From positions 1,513,595 to 1,577,594 of the forward strand of contig JAWPMO010000001.1 of the NCBI GenBank assembly GCA_033344875.1: a stretch of DNA of 64,000 nt. The letters run 5' to 3'. The notes beneath the pieces are model-generated. The model was given only the letters and a program-made list of their open reading frames with translations. It ran no database searches and had not been told where the DNA came from. The translations under genes and the position numbers were made by a program. Positions 1 to 8,810 of this stretch are shown piece after piece (position 1 is the first letter of the stretch; each line of letters begins with the position of its first letter). This stretch comes from Ilumatobacteraceae bacterium. GTDB taxonomy: Bacteria; Actinomycetota; Acidimicrobiia; Acidimicrobiales; Ilumatobacteraceae.

Positions 1-2
1 CG

Positions 3-1136
3 GCGACGATGCCGTCGCGCATCAACGCGATCGCGAAGCGCTACCAGCGCAACCCGGTCCGCATCCAGATCGGCAAGGGCGACAGCAAGCCGGGCAAGGC
101 CCTGATCCGCCAGCGTGCGTACGTGGTGCAGCGGGCACACAAGGCGGCGGCGCTCGGCCGGATCCTCGACGTCGAATCACCGACCGCGGCGATCGTGTTC
201 TGCCGCACCCGCGGCGAAGTCGACACGCTCACCGTCACGATGAACGGCCGGGGCTACCGCGCCGAGGCCCTGCACGGGGGCATGGACCAGATGCAACGCG
301 ACCGGGTGATGGGTCGCCTGCGTGACGGCACCGCGGAACTCCTGATCGCCACCGACGTCGCTGCCCGCGGCCTCGACGTCGACACGCTGACCCATGTCGT
401 CAACTACGACGTCCCCTCCGCGGCCGAGAGCTACGTGCACCGCATCGGACGCGTCGGCCGCGCCGGACGCGAGGGCGTGGCGATCACGCTCGCCGAGCCG
501 CGCGAGCAACGCCTGCTCGGCAACATCGAGCGACTCACCAAGCAGCAGATCAGCATCGAGACGGTCCCGACCGTCGCCGACCTCCGCGCCCGGCGCATGG
601 CGGCCACCACCGACTCGATCCGTGAGGCGCTCGAAGCCGACGACCTCGAAGAACTCGGTTCGATCGTCGACGAACTGACCGACGAGGGCCACGAACTCCG
701 GTCGATCGCACTGGCTGCGATCAAGCTCGCTCACGACAGCGCCGCCGATGACGACGACCTCGAGATCCCTGACGCCCGCCGCTTCGACCGAAAGGACGCC
801 AAGCGCGACAAGGGGCGCCATCGCGACCGGGACAAGAAGCCGCATCGGGGCAAGGGCCAGAACGGTTCGTTCGACGAGCGCGGCAACGACAATGCGCAGC
901 CCACCGGCTACCTGTACGTCGCCATGGGCCGATCGGCCGGGATGCGCCCCGGCGACCTCGTCGGTGCGATCGCGAACGAGTCAGGGCTCGAGGGCCGTGA
1001 GATCGGCCCCATCAGGATCGCCGACCACTACAGCGTCGTCGGCGTCCCCGAACGCGACGCCGACCGGGTCATCGGGATCATGAACGGCTCGACGATCCGG
1101 GGCAAGGCCACCAAGGTCCGCCGCTACAACGACTGA
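3..1136 (+). CDS. deaD: DEAD-box RNA helicase, C-terminal part (5' truncated by window edge)
   Basis: The frame is open to the left edge, so the DEAD motif half lies outside the window. What remains is helicase domain 2, with IVFCRT (motif IV), ATDVAARGLD (motif V) and YVHRIGRVGRAGR (motif VI). A Lys/Arg/Asp-rich linker follows, then a C-terminal DbpA-type RNA-binding domain over roughly the last 75 residues (starts GYLYVAMGRSAGMRPGDLV). That combination is typical of DeaD/CsdA helicases, which remodel structured RNA in ribosome assembly and mRNA decay. The location just upstream of rpmB fits a ribosome-related role. The ATG at 9 is unlikely to be the start because the visible protein lacks the whole first RecA domain. 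Confidence 0.88.
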   Translation, partial: ATMPSRINAIAKRYQRNPVRIQIGKGDSKPGKALIRQRAYVVQRAHKAAALGRILDVESPTAAIVFCRTRGEVDTLTVTMNGRGYRAEALHGGMDQMQRDRVMGRLRDGTAELLIATDVAARGLDVDTLTHVVNYDVPSAAESYVHRIGRVGRAGREGVAITLAEPREQRLLGNIERLTKQQISIETVPTVADLRARRMAATTDSIREALEADDLEELGSIVDELTDEGHELRSIALAAIKLAHDSAADDDDLEIPDARRFDRKDAKRDKGRHRDRDKKPHRGKGQNGSFDERGNDNAQPTGYLYVAMGRSAGMRPGDLVGAIANESGLEGREIGPIRIADHYSVVGVPERDADRVIGIMNGSTIRGKATKVRRYND

Positions 1137-1139
1137 GCG

Positions 1140-1219
1140 ATCGCGAGTTGTGCCAGGGCGCCCCGTGACGACTGGTCGCAGTTCGCCTGTCGGCTCACGC
1201 TCCTGGCACAACTCGTGAT
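1140..1219. repeat. Short hairpin element sharing its ends with the 148-bp repeat family
   Basis: An 18-base arm at 1140-1157 (starts ATCGCGAGTTGTGCC) pairs with 1202-1219 (ends GGCACAACTCGTGAT), with a single G.T wobble. The 44-base core is unrelated to the core of the long copies at 31696, 51891 and 63246, but it folds further (CGTGACGAC against GTCGGCTCACG with a bulge). The terminal 15-16 bases match the long copies almost exactly. It starts four bases after the helicase stop codon and lies before the rpmB promoter. A miniature mobile element or a structured transcript end is possible; no transposase is nearby. Confidence 0.8.
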
Positions 1220-1227
1220 GGGGCCGG

Positions 1228-1301
1228 TTGGCGGGCGCACTTTCGCTGTTAGCATTCGATGGCTGTGTGGACGGACTACGTCCACGATCGTCTTTCAGGA
1301 G
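1228..1301 (+). promoter_or_regulatory. Candidate rpmB promoter, leader hairpin and Shine-Dalgarno site
   Basis: TTGGCG (1228-1233) and TAGCAT (1250-1255), 16 bases apart, resemble a primary sigma factor promoter. The predicted leader contains a small hairpin: GTGGACG (1267-1273) pairs with CGTCCAC (1279-1285) around a 5-base loop. A clear AGGAG Shine-Dalgarno (1297-1301) lies six bases before the rpmB ATG and decides that start. The hairpin might bind a ribosomal protein for feedback, but that is only inference. Confidence 0.4.
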
Positions 1302-1307
1302 TATCAG

Positions 1308-1499
1308 ATGGCATCGGTTTGTGAAGTGTGTGGCAAGGGCCCCTCGTGGGGCATGTCGGTGTCGCACTCGCACCGTCGGACCAAGCGTCGCTGGAACCCG
1401 AACATCCAGCGTGTTCGTGCGCAGGTCAAGGGCGCGACCAAGCGCGTCAACGTGTGCACCAGCTGCATCAAGGCCGGCAAGATCGTCAAGGCTGGCTGA
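1308..1499 (+). CDS. rpmB: 50S ribosomal protein L28 (bL28)
   Basis: A 63-residue basic protein matching bL28 in length and pattern (MASVCEVCGKGPSWGMSVSH, then RTKRRWNPNIQ). It carries two CxxC pairs (CEVC near residue 5 and CTSC near residue 52), so this is the zinc-binding C+ form. It is a component of the large ribosomal subunit. The start is fixed by AGGAG six bases upstream; longer in-frame extensions run back into the repeat and promoter. Its TGA overlaps the ATG of the next gene (TGATG), suggesting translational coupling. Confidence 0.96.
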   Translation: MASVCEVCGKGPSWGMSVSHSHRRTKRRWNPNIQRVRAQVKGATKRVNVCTSCIKAGKIVKAG

Positions 1500-1723
1500 T
1501 GCAGGGCGTCGTCAAAGCGTTCGACCCGGAATCGGGTCTCGGCGTCGTCATGTGCGATACCGATCTCGCTGACTACGACCTCGCCGGCGACGCGCTCGAG
1601 GGTTCCATCTTCCGGATGGTTCGCCAGGGTCAGCGCGTCGTGTTCGATCTCGACGATGCCGGGATGGCGACCCACCTCCGCCTCGGCTCCGAGATCGACA
1701 TGGGGACCCCCGGGACCCACTGA
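1499..1723 (+). CDS. Cold-shock-domain-like small protein
   Basis: A 74-residue protein whose pattern follows the CspA fold. GVVKAFDPESGLGVVM corresponds to the first strands of a cold-shock domain (compare GxVKWFNxxKGFGFI), and GQRVVFDLDD to the fourth. The aromatic RNP1/RNP2 residues of true cold-shock proteins are largely replaced (GLGVVM instead of GFGFI), so nucleic-acid binding may be altered. It is translationally coupled to rpmB by a one-base stop/start overlap, hinting at a ribosome or RNA role. An OB-fold protein of other function cannot be excluded. Confidence 0.7.
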   Translation: MQGVVKAFDPESGLGVVMCDTDLADYDLAGDALEGSIFRMVRQGQRVVFDLDDAGMATHLRLGSEIDMGTPGTH

Positions 1724-1998
1724 GCCTGCGCCCGGCGAACCGCCAGGCCGCTCGAACGCCCGTTTCCGTCCCATGGCTGGGATACCGGTAGCGGCGCACC
1801 GCCACGGTCACCCTTCCGGTGGATCGGGAGCCTCCAGCCGCTGCAAACGCTTTCACCGTTAGTTCAGCCGGAATCCATCTGTTTTTCAGATATTCACATC
1901 TGCACAAACTCGCCCCATGTCCTCCCGGTGGAGGTGTGCTCGCGCCCGTCCGATTTGTCACACTGGCATCAGTGGCAACCGATGAGGGAGGGCCCGAC
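1724..1998. other. Intergenic leader region of pckG
   Basis: This 275-base spacer has no convincing gene. It contains an unusually AT-rich stretch near 1877-1905, with a short hairpin (ATCTG, five T, CAGAT at 1877-1891). An inverted repeat CACTG-GCAT-CAGTG lies at 1962-1975, about 25 bases before the pckG start. TTGTCA at 1956-1961 could be a -35 element, but no clear -10 follows. The inverted repeat is a candidate operator for carbon-source control of pckG. Confidence 0.4.
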
Positions 1999-3789
1999 AT
2001 GGCCGGAACGACGACGAATCAGCGCCTGCGAGAGTGGGTCGACGAGTGGGCCGAGGTGCTGCAACCCGACGCGATCCACTGGTGCGACGGCAGCGCCGAG
2101 GAGTACGACCGCTTCGCCGCCGAACTCGTCGCCTCCGGTACCTTCACGAAGCTCGACGAGGCGAAACGCCCCAACAGCTACTGGGCGCACTCGGATCCCG
2201 GCGACGTCGCCCGTGTCGAGAGCCGCACCTTCATCTGCTCGCCGACCGAGGCAGAGGCCGGCCCCAACAACAACTGGCGCGACCCGGCGGAGATGCGCGC
2301 CGAGCTGAACGGTCTCTACACCGGTGCCATGAAGGGCCGCACGATGTACGTGGTCCCGTTCTCGATGGGTCCGCTCGGTTCACCGATCGCGCACATCGGT
2401 GTCCAGCTCACCGACTCGGCCTACGTCGCGACCAACATGCGAATCATGACCCGCATGGGCCAGGGCGCGCTCGATGTGCTGGGCGACGGTGAATGGGTTC
2501 GTTGTGTGCACTCGGTCGGCGCGCCACTCGCCGACGGTGAGCAGGACGTGCCGTGGCCGTGCGACGCCGAGAACAAGTACATCGTCCACTTCCCCGAGAC
2601 CCGCGAGATCATGTCGTACGGCTCGGGCTACGGCGGCAACGCCCTGCTCGGCAAGAAGTGCTTCGCGCTGCGGATCGCCTCCGTCATGGCCCGCGACGAC
2701 GGTTGGCTCGCCGAGCACATGCTGATCCTCAAGCTCACCAACCCCGAGGGCGAATCGAAGTACATCGCCGCCGCGTTCCCGTCGGCGTGCGGCAAGACGA
2801 ACCTGGCGATGCTCGTGCCGACGATCCCGGGCTGGACCGCCGAGACGATCGGCGACGACATCTGCTGGATGAAGTTCGGTGACGACGGCCGGCTCTACGC
2901 GATCAACCCCGAGGCCGGGTTCTTCGGCGTGGCCCCCGGCACCTCACACCAGACGAACCACAACGCGATGGAGACCCTCCACGCCAACTGCATCTACACG
3001 AACACCGCGCTCACCGACGACGGCGACGTGTGGTGGGAGGAGATGACCGACACTCCCCCGGCCCACGCCACCGACTGGCTCGGCAACCCGTGGACCCCCG
3101 AGTCCGACGGCCCGGCCGCGCATCCCAACGCCCGCTTCACGGCGCCCGCCTCGCAGTGCCCGTCGATCGGCGCCGAGTGGGAGGACCCCAAGGGTGTGCC
3201 GATCTCGGCGATCCTCTTCGGCGGTCGCCGGCGCACCACGGTGCCGCTGGTGACCGAGGCGTTCGACTGGGAACACGGCGTGTTCCTCGGCTCGATCATG
3301 GCGTCCGAGAAGACCGCGGCAGCGGAGGGAACGAAGGGCGAGCTGCGGTTCGACCCGATGGCGATGCTGCCGTTCTGCGGCTACCACTACGCCGACTACT
3401 TCGCCCACTGGCTCACCATGGGCAAGGCGACCGACCCGAACAACCTGCCGAAGATCTTCTTCGTGAACTGGTTCCGTCGGGACGACGACGGCCGGTTCCT
3501 CTGGCCCGGGTTCGGTGAGAACAGCCGCGTGCTCAAATGGGTCTTCGAGCGGGTCCAGGGCGACAGCGAGGTCGTCGACACCCCGATCGGGCGGCTGCCC
3601 GCCGCCGGCGCACTCGACACCGACGGACTCGACATCGACCCGGCCGACCTCGAGACGCTCCTCGCGGTCGACGGTGACGGATGGCGAGCTGCGATCCCCC
3701 AGATCCGTGAGCACTACGCCGCGTTCGGCGAGAAGCTCCCGGCGCAGCTCCAGATGGCCGTCGACACCCTCGAAGCCCAGCTCGGCTGA
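1999..3789 (+). CDS. pckG: Phosphoenolpyruvate carboxykinase (GTP)
   Basis: A 596-residue cytosolic enzyme converting oxaloacetate and GTP to PEP, GDP and CO2, the entry step of gluconeogenesis. The kinase-1a loop [13 protein letters not shown] lies near residues 258-270, and the family block [18 protein letters not shown] lies near 205-223. Length matches GTP-type PEPCKs (about 600), and there is no ATP-type signature. The ATG at 1999 is chosen because GAGGGAGG lies just upstream and it gives the family length; the frame itself extends further upstream without homology. It is monocistronic here, facing the minus-strand membrane gene at 3908. Confidence 0.97.
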   Translation: MAGTTTNQRLREWVDEWAEVLQPDAIHWCDGSAEEYDRFAAELVASGTFTKLDEAKRPNSYWAHSDPGDVARVESRTFICSPTEAEAGPNNNWRDPAEMRAELNGLYTGAMKGRTMYVVPFSMGPLGSPIAHIGVQLTDSAYVATNMRIMTRMGQGALDVLGDGEWVRCVHSVGAPLADGEQDVPWPCDAENKYIVHFPETREIMSYGSGYGGNALLGKKCFALRIASVMARDDGWLAEHMLILKLTNPEGESKYIAAAFPSACGKTNLAMLVPTIPGWTAETIGDDICWMKFGDDGRLYAINPEAGFFGVAPGTSHQTNHNAMETLHANCIYTNTALTDDGDVWWEEMTDTPPAHATDWLGNPWTPESDGPAAHPNARFTAPASQCPSIGAEWEDPKGVPISAILFGGRRRTTVPLVTEAFDWEHGVFLGSIMASEKTAAAEGTKGELRFDPMAMLPFCGYHYADYFAHWLTMGKATDPNNLPKIFFVNWFRRDDDGRFLWPGFGENSRVLKWVFERVQGDSEVVDTPIGRLPAAGALDTDGLDIDPADLETLLAVDGDGWRAAIPQIREHYAAFGEKLPAQLQMAVDTLEAQLG

Positions 3790-3820
3790 CGCCCGCCCTC
3801 GCGACACCCTCCGAGCCCGA

Positions 3821-3835
3821 ACCGCCGACGGCGGT
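3821..3835. terminator. Weak GC hairpin in the convergent spacer after pckG
   Basis: ACCGCC-GAC-GGCGGT forms a 6-bp stem with a 3-base loop, about 30 bases after the pckG stop in a 118-base convergent spacer. There is no T-run. It could be a U-less actinobacterial terminator. The rest of 3790-3907 is GC-rich and contains no gene. Confidence 0.3.
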
Positions 3836-3907
3836 GCCGGCTGGTGGGCCCGCCTCGTCGTGCCGCTGCGACGGTCGCTGCGCCGGGGCGGGTCTCCCGG
3901 TCGGCGG

Positions 3908-4279
3908 TCAGAGCACGAGGTTGCGGAGGCCGAGCCCCATCACGAACAGGCTCCCGCCGCCGTACAGCAACAGCTCCTTGCCCTTCAGGAACGGGCTCGT
4001 CCGGTAGCTGTACATGATCGCCACGGCGATGATCGCCGAGAAGCCGTAGAGAGCGTGCATGTCGTCGAGTTCGACGCCGTCACGGTTGGCCAGGAGCGCT
4101 CCGATCACCGCCTGCGTGAACGCCGTCAACTGGGCGATCGCGACGAAGATCCAGACGGCACGCCCGCGGACGGCTGCGAACCGGTAGGCGGCGAGGCACC
4201 ACACGCCGGCGAGTGCGTTGAGTCCGATCAGCAACCACCCGTTGATCTCGTGGGCGTCGTGGAGACCGCTCATCGACAT
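3908..4279 (-). CDS. Four-helix integral membrane protein, unknown function
   Basis: A 123-residue hydrophobic protein with about four membrane segments (WLLIGLNALAGVWCLAAY, AVWIFVAIAQLTAFTQAVI, HALYGFSAIIAVAIMYSY and LLLYGGGSLFVMGLGL). Conserved-looking histidines occur in HDAHEINGW and MHALYG, a spacing seen in some haem- or quinone-binding membrane proteins, but no family can be named. ATG 4279 (or 4273) follows the lipoprotein stop codon by only four bases, so the two genes are probably co-transcribed and coupled. Confidence 0.6.
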   Translation of the reverse strand: MSMSGLHDAHEINGWLLIGLNALAGVWCLAAYRFAAVRGRAVWIFVAIAQLTAFTQAVIGALLANRDGVELDDMHALYGFSAIIAVAIMYSYRTSPFLKGKELLLYGGGSLFVMGLGLRNLVL

Positions 4280-4283
4280 CCGC

Positions 4284-5057
4284 TCAGGCGCCGCAGCCGA
4301 AGCCACCGAAGATCACGGTCACGACGTCTTCGGGGTCGGTGCCGGTCAGCAGTCCGTAGAAGTTGTTGCTGACGTAGAAGTTGTCGGGGATGTCGATGTC
4401 GGCCTCGCCCGGGTTGACGGAGGCGTCGGGGAAGTCGGCGAGCAGGTCGACCACCCGACTGCCCAGCGTCGTCCCGCCGGCCGTCCGGAGACCGATCGGT
4501 TCGTCGCCGACCTGGCCGTCGCGTCCGTATTCGTACCCCATGAAGTGGCGTCGGCCGTCGGCGACGTCGGACAGGTCGCTGAACAGCAGCGAGAGCACGC
4601 CCCAATCGACGCGGCGGGCGACGGTGCCGTCGCACACGGCGAACGTCAGTGGATCGACCCACCCGGTGTCACCCGTGTTGCCTCCGAGGATCGACGTGAC
4701 GTACTCGATGACGCCCTCGGGTGCGGCGCCGAACCTGGCCGACCCGATCCCGTCGCCGCGCAGGAGCAGTTCTTGCACCGCGACCGGTTCGGTGGTCGTG
4801 GTGGGCGCCACCGTGGTCGCCACGGTCGTCGGCGCCGTTTCCGGCACCGTCGTCTCGGCGGCCCCCTCGGTCGTCGGCACCGTCGACGAGGGTGGCGCGG
4901 TGGTCGTGGCAACCGTGGTGGTGACGTCGAAGGTCGGGATCGGGACCGTCGAGGCGCTCGTTCCGTCGTCGCGACCGCTGCAGGCGGTGACGACGACCAT
5001 CGAGACCGCGATCAGCGCCGCGATGCGCACACGGGGGGACGAGGGCATGCCAGACAT
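4284..5057 (-). CDS. Secreted lipoprotein with Thr-rich linker
   Basis: A signal peptide with basic start (SSPRVR), hydrophobic core (IAALIAVSMVVV) and lipobox VTAC marks this as a lipoprotein anchored outside the membrane. A low-complexity Thr/Pro/Val linker of about 55 residues follows, then a globular domain (starts ELLLRGDGIGSARFG) of about 150 residues that I cannot assign. The domain contains three cysteines (FAVC and a terminal FGGFGCGA), possibly a disulfide pair. Starts at 5057 or 5048 are both plausible because neither has a clear Shine-Dalgarno. It lies upstream of the small membrane protein in one operon. Confidence 0.65.
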   Translation of the reverse strand: MSGMPSSPRVRIAALIAVSMVVVTACSGRDDGTSASTVPIPTFDVTTTVATTTAPPSSTVPTTEGAAETTVPETAPTTVATTVAPTTTTEPVAVQELLLRGDGIGSARFGAAPEGVIEYVTSILGGNTGDTGWVDPLTFAVCDGTVARRVDWGVLSLLFSDLSDVADGRRHFMGYEYGRDGQVGDEPIGLRTAGGTTLGSRVVDLLADFPDASVNPGEADIDIPDNFYVSNNFYGLLTGTDPEDVVTVIFGGFGCGA

Positions 5058-5136
5058 TGTGGTGGACGATGCCACGAAACGCGCGCATGTTGGGTGCACC
5101 CACCGGACGAACCGGATCGGCCCGGCGTCCGACGGA

Positions 5137-5994
5137 TCAGTCGAACAACCAACCGATGCGCGGCCCGGCCGGTTCGGGAGTCCGATCGTGTTCGATGAAC
5201 CACTCGCGCCCGAACGCCTGGGCGAACATGTCGGTCGGCATCCGGAGGAAGAAGCTCTGATCACTCACCTGGCTGCGATGTGCGGTGAGAGCCGCCCGCT
5301 TGTGCTCGACGAACCCGGTGACGTCGACACACAGCGTGATCTCGGCCTCGGGCGTCCCCATCGGGTTGCCGTCGTCCATCGGACCGTCCGGATCGAAGGT
5401 GTCGCCGTCGTCACCCTCTGGACCGAAGTCAGCGCCCATGGCCTCGGCCATCTCCAGACCGCGCCGCATCTCGTCGCGGTTCATCGTGCTCTCGAGCACT
5501 CGCAGGTCCGGGAGATCGTCCGCCACCAGTTCGGCCGCACGCTTGCCGACGCGATGGACCTGGATGTGATCCGGGTGCCCGTAGCCACCGTGCCAGTCAT
5601 AGATCGTCACGACGTCGGCACCTTCGTCGCGGAGGATGTCGGCGAGCCGACCGGCGGCCAGGTCGAGGTCGGCCCGCCAGAACGAGTCGGGGTCGCCGTT
5701 GCCCTCCCAGCCGGTCATACCGGAGTCGCGATAGCCGAGGAACTCGACGCGGTCGATGCCCAGCGCCGCTGCAGAGCCTGCCGTCTCGGTGCGCCGCCGG
5801 TCGGCCAGGTTCTCGCCGTCCGCCAGATCGTCGGGAACTTCGCCGTGCGCGCCGTCGGTCGCCACGACCAACACGACACGATGCCCCTCGGCGTGGGCAC
5901 GAGCCATCGTGCCGCCGGTGGCGATCGCCTCGTCGTCGGGATGGGCGTGGAAGAACACGGCACACTTCGCAGCACCGGAGAGAGCGGTCGTCAT
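5137..5994 (-). CDS. PIG-L family deacetylase (MshB/Mca-like)
   Basis: This 285-residue protein carries the LmbE/PIG-L zinc motif AHPDDE near residues 17-22 and the second metal His in GYGHPDHIQVH near 160. These enzymes remove N-acetyl groups from GlcNAc-linked substrates. In actinobacteria the best-known members are MshB and Mca of mycothiol metabolism, and the TIYDWHGGYGHPDH block resembles Mca. Assignment to mycothiol is inference because no other msh gene is in the window. It is the first gene of the minus-strand group 4.3-6 kb. Confidence 0.85.
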   Translation of the reverse strand: MTTALSGAAKCAVFFHAHPDDEAIATGGTMARAHAEGHRVVLVVATDGAHGEVPDDLADGENLADRRRTETAGSAAALGIDRVEFLGYRDSGMTGWEGNGDPDSFWRADLDLAAGRLADILRDEGADVVTIYDWHGGYGHPDHIQVHRVGKRAAELVADDLPDLRVLESTMNRDEMRRGLEMAEAMGADFGPEGDDGDTFDPDGPMDDGNPMGTPEAEITLCVDVTGFVEHKRAALTAHRSQVSDQSFFLRMPTDMFAQAFGREWFIEHDRTPEPAGPRIGWLFD

Positions 5995-6066
5995 GCGCTC
6001 GAGTCTGTCGGAGCCGTGCCGAGACCGGTCACGAGGCCGTGGCTGATGTCGGGCGCCGCTGCGAAC

Positions 6067-7227
6067 TCACTCGGCCTGCTTGACGGCGCCGGCGTCGACC
6101 AGCGCGTCGATGCGTTCGGGGTCGAACCCCCAGTCGGCGAGCACCTCGCAGGTGTGCTGGCCGTCGTGGGCCGGCGCCCGGTCGATCGTGGCAGGGGTAC
6201 GACTGAACCGCGGTGCCGGTGCCGGCTGGGTCATGCCCCCGACCTCGACGAAGGTGCCACGCTCCACGTTGTGCGGGTGCTTCGCCGCCTCGTCCATCCG
6301 GAGCACCGGGGCGAAGCACACGTCGGTGTGCTCCATGATGTCGCACCACTCGTCGCGGGTCTTCGTCCGGAAGGTCTCGCCCAATCGCTCCTTGAGCGCC
6401 GGCCAGCGGGAGCGGTCCATCTGCTCGGCGAACTCAGGATCGTCACCGAGCCCGGTCAGGCGCAGCAACTCGGCGTAGAACTGCGGCTCGATCGAGCCGA
6501 TCGACACGTATTCGCCGTCGGCGCACTCGTACACGTCGTAGAAGTGGGCACCGGTGTCGAGCAGGTTGACGCCGCGTTGCGACGCGTCGTGGAGCCCGGT
6601 CTGGCTCATCGTCCAGAACATCGACATCAGGGTGGCGGTGCCATCGACCATCGCCGTGTCGACGACCTGTCCCTCGCCGCTCCGGCCCGCTTCGAGCAGC
6701 GCGCACACGACCCCGAACGCCAGGAACATGCCGCCGCCGCCGAAGTCGCCGACCATGTTCATCGGTGGGGTGGGTGGCTGATCGGCTCGGCCGAAGTGAG
6801 CCAGGGCACCGGCGAGCGCGATGTAGTTGATGTCGTGGCCGGCCGCCGGCGCGTAGGGACCCTCCTGCCCCCACCCCGTCATGCGACCGAACACCAGCTT
6901 CGGGTTGCGGTCGAGACACACGTCGGGCCCGACGCCCAGTCGTTCCATGACGCCGGGGCGGAATCCCTCGATCAGCGCGTCGGCCCGCTCGACGAGATCG
7001 AGCAGGGTCGCGACACCGTCGGGATGCTTGAGGTCGATCGCGATGTTGCGGCGACCGCGCCGGAGGACGTCGGGATGCGCTGTGTCGGGCGTCGGGCCGC
7101 GCACGGCGCCGGTGCGCTCGACGCGGATGACCTCGGCACCCATGTCGGCCAGGAGCATCGCGGCGAACGGTCCGGGGCCGATCCCTGCGATCTCGATGAT
7201 CCGGTAGCCGGACAGTGGGCCGCTCAC
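6067..7227 (-). CDS. CoA-transferase family III protein, alpha-methylacyl-CoA racemase-like
   Basis: A 386-residue CaiB/BaiF-fold protein. The N-terminus ([20 protein letters not shown]) and the blocks [24 protein letters not shown] and [11 protein letters not shown] are characteristic of alpha-methylacyl-CoA racemases. The catalytic His and Asp known from mycobacterial MCR fall in GHDINY and GDFGGG, and the YE pair in [10 protein letters not shown]. It would epimerise 2-methyl-branched acyl-CoA during degradation of branched fatty acids or sterol side chains. Its ATG overlaps the stop of the upstream alpha/beta hydrolase by four bases (ATGA), so the two are coupled. Confidence 0.9.
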   Translation of the reverse strand: MSGPLSGYRIIEIAGIGPGPFAAMLLADMGAEVIRVERTGAVRGPTPDTAHPDVLRRGRRNIAIDLKHPDGVATLLDLVERADALIEGFRPGVMERLGVGPDVCLDRNPKLVFGRMTGWGQEGPYAPAAGHDINYIALAGALAHFGRADQPPTPPMNMVGDFGGGGMFLAFGVVCALLEAGRSGEGQVVDTAMVDGTATLMSMFWTMSQTGLHDASQRGVNLLDTGAHFYDVYECADGEYVSIGSIEPQFYAELLRLTGLGDDPEFAEQMDRSRWPALKERLGETFRTKTRDEWCDIMEHTDVCFAPVLRMDEAAKHPHNVERGTFVEVGGMTQPAPAPRFSRTPATIDRAPAHDGQHTCEVLADWGFDPERIDALVDAGAVKQAE

Positions 7228-8126
7228 GCCGACACCGCCACGTCGGCCGACGCGATGTCACCGACACCGATGATCGCAGCGGTCACCAACGGCCACAGCG
7301 GTTCGGGGAGATCGTGGCCCATGTCGGACACCAGCAGCAGGTGCGCGCCCGGCACGAGGTCGGCCGTGCGCTGCCCGCCGCTCGGATCGATGAGCCGATC
7401 GTCGAGCCCGTGGACGACGAGGAACGGCAGGTCGACCTGGGCGAGGGACTCGGACCGATCACCGCTTGCGAAGATCGCCGCGAGCTGTCGGGGCGCCCCC
7501 TCCGGATAGAACGAGCGGTCGTAGTTGGCGGCGGCGAGTTCACGGGCCAGGTCGGCATCGAAGTACTTCTTCGACGACCACACCGCGAAGTCGGCGGCGC
7601 CGGCGACGATCGCGTCGCGGTCGGCCGCAGGCGGACGCAGCAGCACCTCCATGGCCTCGGGTGACGCTGCACCGTACGCCGGGTCGCCCACCGTCGACAT
7701 GATCGACGTGACCGACAGCAACCGGGCGGGGTGCTCGATCGCCATCGTCTGCACGATCATGCCGCCCATCGAGGCCCCGGCCACGTGCGCCCGGTCGATG
7801 CCGAGATGGTCGAGCAGACCGATGCCGTCGGCGGCCATGTCGGACAGGGTGTACGGCACCGCCGGCAGCTCGGCGCCGCTCATCGCGGCCAGCATCACGG
7901 CCCCACCGTCGACCTCGACGCCGTCGAGCTTGCTCGACAGACCGCAATCCCGGTTGTCGAAGCGGATCACATGACGTCCGCCGCTCGCCAACCGCTCGCA
8001 GAACGCCGGCGACCACGCCGTCATCTGCGCGGTGAACCCCATCACCAACAGGAGTGCCGGGTCGTCGGGCGACCCGAAGGTGTCGTACTCCAGCTCGATT
8101 CCGGACGGCAGTGTGGCTCGACTCAT
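7224..8126 (-). CDS. Alpha/beta hydrolase
   Basis: A 300-residue alpha/beta-hydrolase fold protein. The nucleophile elbow GASMGG (Ser) lies near residue 108, the oxyanion segment is [10 protein letters not shown], the Asp is in HGLDDRLID and the catalytic His is in SDMGHDLP. Sequence style is that of the RdmC/epoxide-hydrolase-like group of small esterases. ATG 8126 is chosen over upstream frames that have no homology. It is co-transcribed with, and overlaps, the racemase gene, so an acyl-ester or acyl-CoA related substrate is plausible but unproven. Confidence 0.85.
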   Translation of the reverse strand: MSRATLPSGIELEYDTFGSPDDPALLLVMGFTAQMTAWSPAFCERLASGGRHVIRFDNRDCGLSSKLDGVEVDGGAVMLAAMSGAELPAVPYTLSDMAADGIGLLDHLGIDRAHVAGASMGGMIVQTMAIEHPARLLSVTSIMSTVGDPAYGAASPEAMEVLLRPPAADRDAIVAGAADFAVWSSKKYFDADLARELAAANYDRSFYPEGAPRQLAAIFASGDRSESLAQVDLPFLVVHGLDDRLIDPSGGQRTADLVPGAHLLLVSDMGHDLPEPLWPLVTAAIIGVGDIASADVAVSA

Positions 8127-8169
8127 CGCACGAGTGTGACACGCGATGCCGCCGGGTGAGGAATGGGAC

Positions 8170-8787
8170 TCAGCCGTCGAGCAGACGCCGCTTCTGCGCG
8201 TCGAATTCCTCTTGCGAGAGCGTGCCGCGCTCGAGCAGCCCCTCGAGCTTCTCGAGCTGTGTTGCCACATCGGTCCCCGCCGCAGCCCCACCGAATCGAC
8301 GCGACTCGTTGACCTCCATCTGGGCGTGGATCAGGTTCTGCACCCGCTCGGGTCGCCGCACGTCGGTGAAGCGCTGCTGTCCCGCCTCGCCCCCCGACTC
8401 GATGAGGAGGTCGCCGGCTCCCAACACCCGCTCGAACACGCTCTGGTTGAACAGGACGTTGTTGACGCGCTCGAGCGGGATCTCGATGCCGTTCTTGGCG
8501 ACGACGCCACTGCGGAAGATGATGCGGTCGCTGGTGATCACGAAGTTCGTGTTGGCCCACTTGGCGTAGCGGAGCGCCAACCAGATCGCCGATCCGATGA
8601 TCAGCACGATCGCCACCCACGTCAGGACCTTCTCGGCGTCGCCACCGTCGAGGAGCACGCGCACGACGATGCCGAACACGATCGACCCGACGAGCGCGAG
8701 CACCGGCTCGGCGAAGTACCACCAGTGGGGATGGAGGTCGAGCGCCACGGTCTCGTAGTCGTTGAGCAGCTTCTTCGGGTATGGCAT
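8170..8787 (-). CDS. Bacterial PH-domain membrane protein with C-terminal SHOCT motif
   Basis: A 205-residue protein with two membrane helices (about 27-47 and 55-73), then a bPH2-type domain (FVITSDRIIFRSGVVAKNG) near 80-150 and a short C-terminal SHOCT helix pair (LEGLLERGTLSQEEFDAQKR). Members of the YdbS-like group are inner-membrane proteins of poorly known function, and SHOCT is an oligomerisation motif. Its start lies 23 bases from the divergently transcribed helicase gene. Confidence 0.85.
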   Translation of the reverse strand: MPYPKKLLNDYETVALDLHPHWWYFAEPVLALVGSIVFGIVVRVLLDGGDAEKVLTWVAIVLIIGSAIWLALRYAKWANTNFVITSDRIIFRSGVVAKNGIEIPLERVNNVLFNQSVFERVLGAGDLLIESGGEAGQQRFTDVRRPERVQNLIHAQMEVNESRRFGGAAAGTDVATQLEKLEGLLERGTLSQEEFDAQKRRLLDG

Positions 8788-8810
8788 GAGATGAACAGTA
8801 CCGTGGCGGG

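Noticed and set aside
4381-7509. 1042-codon plus-strand open frame
   Set aside because: It covers three recognisable minus-strand genes (lipoprotein, PIG-L deacetylase, racemase) and shows no protein family of its own.
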